Assembly: GCA_032358165.1 (NCBI GenBank)
Contig: JAALGY010000029.1
Span: 1-11,884, forward strand
Direction: 5' to 3'
DNA: 11,884 nt
Source: Diplosphaera chodatii
Lineage: Eukaryota > Chlorophyta > Trebouxiophyceae > Prasiolales > Stichococcaceae
Both the position numbers and the translations under genes were made by a program. Below are positions 1 through 8,348 of the stretch, piece by piece. The notes under the pieces were generated by a model. The model was not told the DNA's origin and ran no database searches. It worked only from the letters and a program-made list of their open reading frames with translations. The stretch's first letter is position 1; every line of letters begins with the position of its first letter.

Positions 1-3000
1 GCCAGTACCATCAGACAGCAGCACACAGTGGCTTCGACCTCACTCACGGTCTGCAACTGCTTGCAGGAGAGCAATCAGCCAGGGGGAAGCAGTGACAACA
101 GCCAAAGTCGACCCCCAGGTGCTGCCCAGGACTTTTCTGCATATGCCGCTCTCGCCCGTGAGCAGTAGGGCAGCAGGGCAGCATCAGACAGCAGCACACA
201 GTGGCTTCGACCCCACTCACGGTCTGCAACTGCTTGCAGGAGTGCATCAACCAAAGGAGACATGCCTGAGCAGCAATCTCCCCCAACCAGGTAGCTGCAG
301 GACTTCTCTGGATTTGCCGCTGCCGCCGCGTCAGCAGTACAGGGTGCCAGTACCATCAGACAGCAGCACACAGTGGCTTCGACCTCACTCACGGTCTGCA
401 ACTGCTTGCAGGAGAGCAATCAGCCAGGGGGAAGCAGTGACAACAGCCAAAGTCGACCCCCAGGTGCTGCCCAGGACTTTTCTGCATATGCCGCTCTCGC
501 CCGTGAGCAGTAGGGCAGCAGGGCAGCATCAGACAGCAGCACACAGTGGCTTCGACCCCACTCACGGTCTGCAACTGCTTGCAGGAGTGCATCAACCAAA
601 GGAGACATGCCTGAGCAGCAATCTCCCCCAACCAGGTAGCTGCAGGACTTCTCTGGATTTGCCGCTGCCGCCGCGTCAGCAGTACAGGGTGCCAGTACCA
701 TCAGACAGCAGCACACAGTGGCTTCGACCTCACTCACGGTCTGCAACTGCTTGCAGGAGAGCAATCAGCCAGGGGGAAGCAGTGACAACAGCCAAAGTCG
801 ACCCCCAGGTGCTGCCCAGGACTTTTCTGCATATGCCGCTCTCGCCCGTGAGCAGTAGGGCAGCAGGGCAGCATCAGACAGCAGCACACAGTGGCTTCGA
901 CCCCACTCACGGTCTGCAACTGCTTGCAGGAGTGCATCAACCAAAGGAGACATGCCTGAGCAGCAATCTCCCCCAACCAGGTAGCTGCAGGACTTCTCTG
1001 GATTTGCCGCTGCCGCCGCGTCAGCAGTACAGGGTGCCAGTACCATCAGACAGCAGCACACAGTGGCTTCGACCTCACTCACGGTCTGCAACTGCTTGCA
1101 GGAGAGCAATCAGCCAGGGGGAAGCAGTGACAACAGCCAAAGTCGACCCCCAGGTGCTGCCCAGGACTTTTCTGCATATGCCGCTCTCGCCCGTGAGCAG
1201 TAGGGCAGCAGGGCAGCATCAGACAGCAGCACACAGTGGCTTCGACCCCACTCACGGTCTGCAACTGCTTGCAGGAGTGCATCAACCAAAGGAGACATGC
1301 CTGAGCAGCAATCTCCCCCAACCAGGTAGCTGCAGGACTTCTCTGGATTTGCCGCTGCCGCCGCGTCAGCAGTACAGGGTGCCAGTACCATCAGACAGCA
1401 GCACACAGTGGCTTCGACCTCACTCACGGTCTGCAACTGCTTGCAGGAGAGCAATCAGCCAGGGGGAAGCAGTGACAACAGCCAAAGTCGACCCCCAGGT
1501 GCTGCCCAGGACTTTTCTGCATATGCCGCTCTCGCCCGTGAGCAGTAGGGCAGCAGGGCAGCATCAGACAGCAGCACACAGTGGCTTCGACCCCACTCAC
1601 GGTCTGCAACTGCTTGCAGGAGTGCATCAACCAAAGGAGACATGCCTGAGCAGCAATCTCCCCCAACCAGGTAGCTGCAGGACTTCTCTGGATTTGCCGC
1701 TGCCGCCGCGTCAGCAGTACAGGGTGCCAGTACCATCAGACAGCAGCACACAGTGGCTTCGACCTCACTCACGGTCTGCAACTGCTTGCAGGAGAGCAAT
1801 CAGCCAGGGGGAAGCAGTGACAACAGCCAAAGTCGACCCCCAGGTGCTGCCCAGGACTTTTCTGCATATGCCGCTCTCGCCCGTGAGCAGTAGGGCAGCA
1901 GGGCAGCATCAGACAGCAGCACACAGTGGCTTCGACCCCACTCACGGTCTGCAACTGCTTGCAGGAGTGCATCAACCAAAGGAGACATGCCTGAGCAGCA
2001 ATCTCCCCCAACCAGGTAGCTGCAGGACTTCTCTGGATTTGCCGCTGCCGCCGCGTCAGCAGTACAGGGTGCCAGTACCATCAGACAGCAGCACACAGTG
2101 GCTTCGACCTCACTCACGGTCTGCAACTGCTTGCAGGAGAGCAATCAGCCAGGGGGAAGCAGTGACAACAGCCAAAGTCGACCCCCAGGTGCTGCCCAGG
2201 ACTTTTCTGCATATGCCGCTCTCGCCCGTGAGCAGTAGGGCAGCAGGGCAGCATCAGACAGCAGCACACAGTGGCTTCGACCCCACTCACGGTCTGCAAC
2301 TGCTTGCAGGAGTGCATCAACCAAAGGAGACATGCCTGAGCAGCAATCTCCCCCAACCAGGTAGCTGCAGGACTTCTCTGGATTTGCCGCTGCCCGCCGC
2401 GTCAGCAGTACAGGGTGCCAGTACCATCAGACAGCAGCACACAGTGGCTTCGACCTCACTCACGGTCTGCAACTGCTTGCAGGAGAGCAATCAGCCAGGG
2501 GGAAGCAGTGACAACAGCCAAAGTCGACCCCCAGGTGCTGCCCAGGACTTTTCTGCATATGCCGCTCTCGCCCGTGAGCAGTAGGGCAGCAGGGCAGCAT
2601 CAGACAGCAGCACACAGTGGCTTCGACCCCACTCACGGTCTGCAACTGCTTGCAGGAGTGCATCAACCAAAGGAGACATGCCTGAGCAGCAATCTCCCCC
2701 AACCAGGTAGCTGCAGGACTTCTCTGGATTTGCCGCTGCCGCCGCGTCAGCAGTACAGGGTGCCAGTACCATCAGACAGCAGCACACAGTGGCTTCGACC
2801 TCACTCACGGTCTGCAACTGCTTGCAGGAGAGCAATCAGCCAGGGGGAAGCAGTGACAACAGCCAAAGTCGACCCCCAGGTGCTGCCCAGGACTTTTCTG
2901 CATATGCCGCTCTCGCCCGTGAGCAGTAGGGCAGCAGGGCAGCATCAGACAGCAGCACACAGTGGCTTCGACCCCACTCACGGTCTGCAACTGCTTGCAG

Positions 3001-4986
3001 GAGTGCATCAACCAAAGGAGACATGCCTGAGCAGCAATCTCCCCCAACCAGGTAGCTGCAGGACTTCTCTGGATTTGCCGCTGCCGCCGCGTCAGCAGTA
3101 CAGGGTGCCAGTACCATCAGACAGCAGCACACAGTGGCTTCGACCTCACTCACGGTCTGCAACTGCTTGCAGGAGAGCAATCAGCCAGGGGGAAGCAGTG
3201 ACAACAGCCAAAGTCGACCCCCAGGTGCTGCCCAGGACTTTTCTGCATATGCCGCTCTCGCCCGTGAGCAGTAGGGCAGCAGGGCAGCATCAGACAGCAG
3301 CACACAGTGGCTTCGACCCCACTCACGGTCTGCAACTGCTTGCAGGAGTGCATCAACCAAAGGAGACATGCCTGAGCAGCAATCTCCCCCAACCAGGTAG
3401 CTGCAGGACTTCTCTGGATTTGCCGCTGCCGCCGCGTCAGCAGTACAGGGTGCCAGTACCATCAGACAGCAGCACACAGTGGCTTCGACCTCACTCACGG
3501 TCTGCAACTGCTTGCAGGAGAGCAATCAGCCAGGGGGAAGCAGTGACAACAGCCAAAGTCGACCCCCAGGTGCTGCCCAGGACTTTTCTGCATATGCCGC
3601 TCTCGCCCGTGAGCAGTAGGGCAGCAGGGCAGCATCAGACAGCAGCACACAGTGGCTTCGACCCCACTCACGGTCTGCAACTGCTTGCAGGAGTGCATCA
3701 ACCAAAGGAGACATGCCTGAGCAGCAATCTCCCCCAACCAGGTAGCTGCAGGACTTCTCTGGATTTGCCGCTGCCGCCGCGTCAGCAGTACAGGGTGCCA
3801 GTACCATCAGACAGCAGCACACAGTGGCTTCGACCTCACTCACGGTCTGCAACTGCTTGCAGGAGAGCAATCAGCCAGGGGGAAGCAGTGACAACAGCCA
3901 AAGTCGACCCCCAGGTGCTGCCCAGGACTTTTCTGCATATGCCGCTCTCGCCCGTGAGCAGTAGGGCAGCAGGGCAGCATCAGACAGCAGCACACAGTGG
4001 CTTCGACCCCACTCACGGTCTGCAACTGCTTGCAGGAGTGCATCAACCAAAGGAGACATGCCTGAGCAGCAATCTCCCCCAACCAGGTAGCTGCAGGACT
4101 TCTCTGGATTTGCCGCTGCCGCCGCGTCAGCAGTACAGGGTGCCAGTACCATCAGACAGCAGCACACAGTGGCTTCGACCTCACTCACGGTCTGCAACTG
4201 CTTGCAGGAGAGCAATCAGCCAGGGGGAAGCAGTGACAACAGCCAAAGTCGACCCCCAGGTGCTGCCCAGGACTTTTCTGCATATGCCGCTCTCGCCCGT
4301 GAGCAGTAGGGCAGCAGGGCAGCATCAGACAGCAGCACACAGTGGCTTCGACCCCACTCACGGTCTGCAACTGCTTGCAGGAGTGCATCAACCAAAGGAG
4401 ACATGCCTGAGCAGCAATCTCCCCCAACCAGGTAGCTGCAGGACTTCTCTGGATTTGCCGCTGCCGCCGCGTCAGCAGTACAGGGTGCCAGTACCATCAG
4501 ACAGCAGCACACAGTGGCTTCGACCTCACTCACGGTCTGCAACTGCTTGCAGGAGAGCAATCAGCCAGGGGGAAGCAGTGACAACAGCCAAAGTCGACCC
4601 CCAGGTGCTGCCCAGGACTTTTCTGCATATGCCGCTCTCGCCCGTGAGCAGTAGGGCAGCAGGGCAGCATCAGACAGCAGCACACAGTGGCTTCGACCCC
4701 ACTCACGGTCTGCAACTGCTTGCAGGAGTGCATCAACCAAAGGAGACATGCCTGAGCAGCAATCTCCCCCAACCAGGTAGCTGCAGGACTTCTCTGGATT
4801 TGCCGCTGCCGCCGCGTCAGCAGTACAGGGTGCCAGTACCATCAGACAGCAGCACACAGTGGCTTCGACCTCACTCACGGTCTGCAACTGCTTGCAGGAG
4901 AGCAATCAGCCAGGGGGAAGCAGTGACAACAGCCAAAGTCGACCCCCAGGTGCTGCCCAGGACTTTTCTGCATATGCCGCTCTCGC
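1..4986. repeat. 345-bp tandem satellite array, 14.4 copies, continuing past the left edge
   Basis: Units begin at 1, 346, 691, 1036, 1381, 1726, 2071, 2417, 2762, 3107, 3452, 3797, 4142, 4487 and 4832. The last is cut off at 4986, 155 bp into the unit. All copies read by eye are identical except the seventh, which is 346 bp. Each unit contains one CATATG (NdeI) and one GTCGAC (SalI) site. Within a unit the landmark CATCAGACAGC occurs twice, 173 and then 172 bp apart, so the unit is a dimer of two related subunits. One plus-strand frame is open through the unit because 345 is a multiple of three. Its third positions are not GC-rich, however: 14 of the first 33 codons from position 2 end in G or C, against 22 of the first 28 codons of the exon at 10261. 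I therefore treat the array as non-coding satellite. Confidence 0.97.
2071..2416. repeat. variant satellite copy with a 1-bp insertion
   Basis: This seventh copy is 346 bp. A CC run present in the other copies is CCC at about 2393-2395, within GCTGCCCGCCGC. It is the only difference I found among the copies. The extra base shifts the long plus-strand frame, which then stops at 2582-2584 in the next copy. It may be a true slippage mutation or a homopolymer error in the assembly. Confidence 0.9.
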
Positions 4987-5642
4987 GCGCACATTCTTGT
5001 GCCCATGTCTGGCAGGCAATGCAGCATCTGACCGGCCAGGCGATGCACATACTGCCAGTTGTGTAAGCCTTTTTTGGGTGAAGCTCGAAAGGCCTCGCCC
5101 ATATCGAGTTGCAGTGCATGTTGCACAGGATGCAGACTTGGTACATGGCGCACTCTGCAGGTGTCGAGACCAGGAGCCAGCAGCCAGGGGCAGTCACCAC
5201 AGCAGGGGTGGGGGCATATCTGCAGCTGGAGAAGAACTGTAGCCAGCAGTCAGCAGCAGACATACCCAAGCAGCATTCGCAGAAAGCCGAGCATGCAGGA
5301 TAGGTGCTCGGAGGTAGATACTACATGCATGTGCAGGACTGCACAATGTCGACTGTTTTGGCTTGTGCTTTGGGCCATCTGTAGGATTGCGAGTGCACAG
5401 CAGCCTAGTGAGCCAGGCAAATACATCCATCAGCAGTATTACAACAAAGATATGCCAATCAACGATGCAGACTGCTGACCAAAACATGAACAAGTGATGC
5501 ATGTGACCCAGGTGGACTGTCATCAGTCCCACCCAATCCCTCCGATCCAGTGCACCCGCTTCTGGGGAGCCAGTGTGCCTGTTGCTCGCTCTCGCTTTCT
5601 GCATTGCAACAACCACGCCGTTCAAGGGAAGCCGTGCCGTTG
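4987..5642. other. Stretch with no supported gene between the satellite and the HNH gene
   Basis: The sequence departs from the satellite after CTCTCGC at 4986. I see no recognisable protein domain, RNA gene or mobile-element ends here. Several short open frames exist on both strands, but they overlap each other, mostly lack family-like motifs, and some run back into the satellite. The right part probably includes the 3' untranslated region of the minus-strand gene that ends at 5643. Confidence 0.5.
5439..5443 (-). promoter_or_regulatory. Possible polyadenylation signal (TGTAA) for the HNH-like gene
   Basis: The plus strand reads TTACA, which is TGTAA on the minus strand, about 200 bp past the stop codon at 5643-5645. 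TGTAA is the common poly(A) signal in volvocine green algae. A five-base motif is expected often by chance, so this is only a candidate. Confidence 0.25.
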
Positions 5643-6620
5643 TCACGCCATGCTTTGCAGGTCTGCACAGCTCCTGGTACACAGGTGCACATGACAAGCA
5701 CACCCTTTCTGGTTGCGATGACGCGATGCATCGTTTTGGTTCTCCTCAGGGGTCTGCCAATCGAGATGGCAGGGCTGCAGGCAGCTGCGTGCCCCATTGC
5801 ACTTGCCCCGACCATATGCATGGCCAGCCACAGCAACTGACTTGCCGGCGTGCCAGTCCGGCGGCGCCCCACGCAGCAGCCAGCACAGCAGCCGATGCAC
5901 TCGAGTTAGCACCTGCTTCTTCTCCTTGTCCTTGCCCAGCTCCAGCTGCACATACTCGCCACTTGGATAGAACCAGGGGACATGCCCGGTCTTGGCATGC
6001 ATGCACACTGTGTCACCCTGGCCCCCGCCAAGCACCGAGACAGCAGGCGAGGTGAACAAGCTGGCGTCAATGGGCTTAACGACATGCTCCTCACCCTCCT
6101 CACCCTCTAGACGCCTGCTGTACCTGGGCCCTAATTTGAGAGCAATGTGGTCAAGCAAGCGCGACTGGGTTGCGGCGTGATTCAGAAGCTGCTTCCGGAT
6201 GAAGACAATGAGCGGCTGGTTGTGCTTGTTGCATGCGAAAGTCTCAATCTTGTCCCAGGCGGGGTCATATTGCGTGCGGAAGGCGGCGAACTTGAAGGAA
6301 ACCTGCTGCGGGCATGTGTAATAGGGGCCCGATGGCTGTGCAGTAGGCATGCAAGAGTGACCATGGGGTTGTGATGTGCATTGCGGCGCGGCGTGGGCGC
6401 CGGCTCCGCGGATCTGGTGCAGGCACGGTGACCTCGCTGACGTGGCTGATGACGCAGCAGGGTGGGTAGGCAGTGGCGAGGAGGCTGGCTGGGAGTGCGG
6501 GACGCGGTGGGCGGTGCTGCGAGCGCGGTTCCCGGGCAAGTACTGGGCTCCGGGTGGCAGGTAAGCTGGTAGCGTGGTAGGGGTAGTGGCGGCTTCTAAA
6601 CACAGTGCGCCGGAAGGCAT
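5643..6620 (-). CDS. HNH/His-Me-finger nuclease-like protein, 325 aa
   Basis: The frame runs from ATG at 6618-6620 to TGA at 5643-5645. Residues 1 to about 106 are rich in Pro, Ala, Ser and Thr and have no recognisable fold; this part could include misread 5' untranslated or intron sequence. From residue 107 (VSFKFAAF) the protein looks folded, with an acidic LEGEEGEE segment at 171-178 and a charged strand-like stretch at 217-240. Residues 241-301 match the usual zinc-binding HNH layout: VHRLLCW at 241-247, His267, Cys274, Cys280, the PCHLDW segment with Cys284 and His285, EEN with Asn294, and His301. Known families with this layout include homing-type endonucleases, which cleave DNA. Codons in the domain mostly end in G or C, which supports real coding. 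No partner gene lies nearby. It may belong to a multicopy, mobile-element-derived family in this lineage; activity is not shown. The exact start and the short Cys-containing C-terminal tail are uncertain. Confidence 0.65.
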   Translation of the reverse strand: MPSGALCLEAATTPTTLPAYLPPGAQYLPGNRARSTAHRVPHSQPASSPLPTHPAASSATSARSPCLHQIRGAGAHAAPQCTSQPHGHSCMPTAQPSGPYYTCPQQVSFKFAAFRTQYDPAWDKIETFACNKHNQPLIVFIRKQLLNHAATQSRLLDHIALKLGPRYSRRLEGEEGEEHVVKPIDASLFTSPAVSVLGGGQGDTVCMHAKTGHVPWFYPSGEYVQLELGKDKEKKQVLTRVHRLLCWLLRGAPPDWHAGKSVAVAGHAYGRGKCNGARSCLQPCHLDWQTPEENQNDASRHRNQKGCACHVHLCTRSCADLQSMA

Positions 6621-6708
6621 GTTATGAGCTCAGCGGCCTCGCGTGACGTTGGGCTTGCCGCCCATGTGCCGTGTGCAGGATGTCTTGCGCATCTGGTGCA
6701 CACCATAC

Positions 6709-6716
6709 TTTTAAAA
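6709..6716 (-). promoter_or_regulatory. TATA-like element upstream of the HNH-like gene
   Basis: TTTTAAAA is an AT-only octamer in GC-rich surroundings, about 90 bp upstream of the ATG at 6620 on the minus strand. Position and composition would suit a TATA-type core promoter. It is palindromic, so it gives no direction by itself. Confidence 0.2.
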
Positions 6717-6926
6717 CCGCAGGGCTGCGCGCCAACCTTACGCCTCCGCCCACTGAGCGACCCTACGTGCTGAACGGGCTTGCGGCCGTCCTCTGACGCG
6801 GCGGCGTCGGCTGACATGCCGTGCGCCGTGCAGCAGCTCGGCAGTCAGGCTGGCTGCCAGTCGGCTGAGGCTTGGCCAGTCGACCCGACCGGCAGGCCCT
6901 TCAGTCCAGCGAGCCTTTCGCTTGGT

Positions 6927-6993
6927 GGTCACTACAGGGCCGTTTGCCCGATGCAGGCCTAATCGACCGTAGTGACCCTAGTCAAGCCTGCAT
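6927..6993. repeat. Two interleaved inverted repeats
   Basis: GGTCACTAC at 6927-6935 is the perfect reverse complement of GTAGTGACC at 6969-6977. ATGCAGGC at 6951-6958 is the perfect reverse complement of GCCTGCAT at 6986-6993. The two pairs interleave (first arm, second arm, first partner, second partner), so both stems could form together only as a pseudoknot-like fold. Function unknown. Confidence 0.6.
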
Positions 6994-7570
6994 TAGCAGG
7001 AGCTAGACAGTTGTCTCTAAAAGCGCCCTAAGTGCTGGGCGACCTCCCCCCAGTGCCCGACCTGCTGCATAGGCCTGCAGCCCTTCCGGCTGCCCTCATT
7101 GCATGCGTACATGTTGCCCGAAGCCCTTGCGCACCTGTCAGCCGCTCCTGGCCGCTTGCCGACGCGAGATCTGTGTCGTCTGTGTGTCGGTTTGCCGTAA
7201 TCGCGGTGCTCCGGGCGGCCGCAGCCCCCTGCACACGGCGTGGCCCCACGGACGACTGCTATCGCTCATTCAGGCGAGCAGCTGCCGGTCGCACGCTGTT
7301 CCGGCCACGCGTACCGGCCGTCACTTAGGCACTGACCCCCGAGTTGCCCGGGCTTGCTCCCCAGAGCAAACGGCCAAGCGCCGCTCGGATGTGCGTCGTA
7401 CAACCTCTTTCTGCACGCTCTGCCGCTGCGTAGCACGGCATTTGCGCCGCCTGCGCGCGCGGCCCGCTAACCCGTGGCCCCTGGCTATACCCCTTGGCTT
7501 GCCGCCGTTCCTTGCCACTAAAAGCCACTCAAAGTAATCGGCGGCAGCACACTGCAGCACACTGCACACC

Positions 7571-7648
7571 ATGGCTGCAGCACCCCTCCGCACCTTCACC
7601 ATCGTCAATGCAAGTGGATGCATTCGTTTTCGGCCGTGTAAGCTGTGA
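7571..7648 (+). CDS. Weak candidate: short ORF or first coding exon
   Basis: An ATG at 7571 in the context CACACCATGG opens a 25-codon frame ending at TGA 7646-7648. It begins MAAAPLRTFTIVNASG. Codons such as CTC, CGC, ACC, TTC, ATC and GTC resemble the GC-ending bias of the convincing exons here. A possible splice donor, GTAAGC, starts at 7638, so this could be a first exon of 67 coding bases with the rest downstream. I could not find a convincing next exon before the repeats at 8349, and no family is recognisable. A TGTAA at 7637-7641 could equally end a very short transcript. Confidence 0.2.
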   Translation: MAAAPLRTFTIVNASGCIRFRPCKL

Positions 7649-7927
7649 GCGGTCCGCAGCGAGGCGCTCCACATGTGCTGTAGCCTACGGCCCAAAACCC
7701 TTGCCTGACAGGGGCATGCGAATCAGGTTCGGCGGGGGTACTACCCAGCAAGTGCTTCATGCCACTTTGGCACCTCATAACACACACCTGCGGACCCACC
7801 TGGATGCCCCCATTGTGTCACCCGGTCCGCCCACTCCACGGCTGCAGGGCCCTGCCCTCAGTGCCCTCAGATTCGGCTCCAGCTTCCCAGCACACCTCCG
7901 TTTGTGTGGGTGCTCCAAAGGCTTTTA

Positions 7928-7939
7928 CCCTAAACCCTA
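7928..7939. repeat. Short telomere-like motif
   Basis: CCCTAAACCCTA is 1.7 units of the plant-type telomere repeat CCCTAAA. Many green algae use TTTAGGG or TTTTAGGG telomeres. A stretch this short may be chance, so it is not evidence of a chromosome end. Confidence 0.25.
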
Positions 7940-7996
7940 TTAGCATGGTAAACAAGGGGGTTTGCATGGTATCTGCATGGTAGCGAGCACATCAAT

Positions 7997-8069
7997 ACCG
8001 TGGTAGCAGTAGCCACCGAGGTATACCACGGTGTCCAACCAAACGCCATACCGCTACCCTGTTGGACAC
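7997..8069. repeat. Two adjacent perfect inverted repeats (hairpins)
   Basis: ACCGTGGTA at 7997-8005 pairs perfectly with TACCACGGT at 8024-8032, with an 18-base loop. GTGTCCAAC at 8031-8039 pairs perfectly with GTTGGACAC at 8061-8069, with a 21-base loop. The second hairpin starts on the last two bases of the first. They could be the remnant of a small foldback element or a structured regulatory site; nothing else defines a boundary. Confidence 0.6.
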
Positions 8070-8348
8070 TCGGTCCAAGTAATTCAATAGTCTGGTGCAC
8101 CCGCTGGACTTTCATATCGTCGCACCATCGGGAGCTCGGTGTCCCCCACATCTACAGCACTTGAAAACGGAAAATGAAAGGCTTCCAAAGCAGTGCTTGG
8201 TGTGGTGTTGTTGAAATGGTTGAAAACGAAATGGAGTGTTGCTGACATCGGGTTGCTCTAGTCGGTGAGGCACTTTTAGTTTGACCAGCGTTGTGGTCCG
8301 TTTGTAGCCCACCATTCCCCATAACCGATCGGTCGTGCAACAAGGGTA

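Larger units (their letters stand above)
6621..7570. other. GC-rich intergenic region without a supported gene
   Basis: This region lies between the start of the minus-strand HNH-like gene and a weak plus-strand start at 7571, so it could hold a divergent promoter. Open frames occur on both strands, but none shows a recognisable motif, and they overlap as GC-rich sequence usually produces. Visible structure is limited to the TTTTAAAA element at 6709, interleaved inverted repeats at 6927-6993, and a short direct repeat of GCAGCACACT just before 7571. Confidence 0.5.
7649..8348. other. Non-coding stretch with hairpins, less GC-rich to the right
   Basis: No gene is supported. The left half is GC-rich. 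From about 7920 the sequence becomes richer in A and T, with repeated words such as GCATGGTA and TTGAAAACG. It contains the telomere-like dodecamer at 7928-7939 and the two hairpins at 7997-8069, and it leads directly into the second tandem array. Confidence 0.5.

Noticed and set aside
44..4905. Repeated minus-strand open frames of 80 and 114 codons across the satellite
   Set aside because: They recur once per 345-bp unit, overlap each other and the plus frame, and the 114-codon series opens with TTG. They are by-products of the satellite in GC-rich DNA.
1..4986. CRISPR-like array
   Set aside because: The whole 345-bp unit repeats with no unique spacers, and the setting is eukaryotic.
5160..5240. 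Decayed satellite unit after the array edge
   Set aside because: CAGCCAGGGG and GCATATCTGCAG resemble satellite words, but the spacing is wrong (about 35 against 65 bp) and the similarity does not extend.
5459..5872. Alternative minus-strand frame overlapping the HNH-like gene
   Set aside because: It lies in another frame over the HNH motif region and has no motif of its own.
6621..7570. tRNA or other structured RNA gene
   Set aside because: I looked for a cloverleaf with T-loop and anticodon features and found none. The inverted repeats are interleaved rather than cloverleaf-like.
7928..7939. Chromosome end or interstitial telomere tract
   Set aside because: Less than two telomere-type units are present, with ordinary sequence on both sides.
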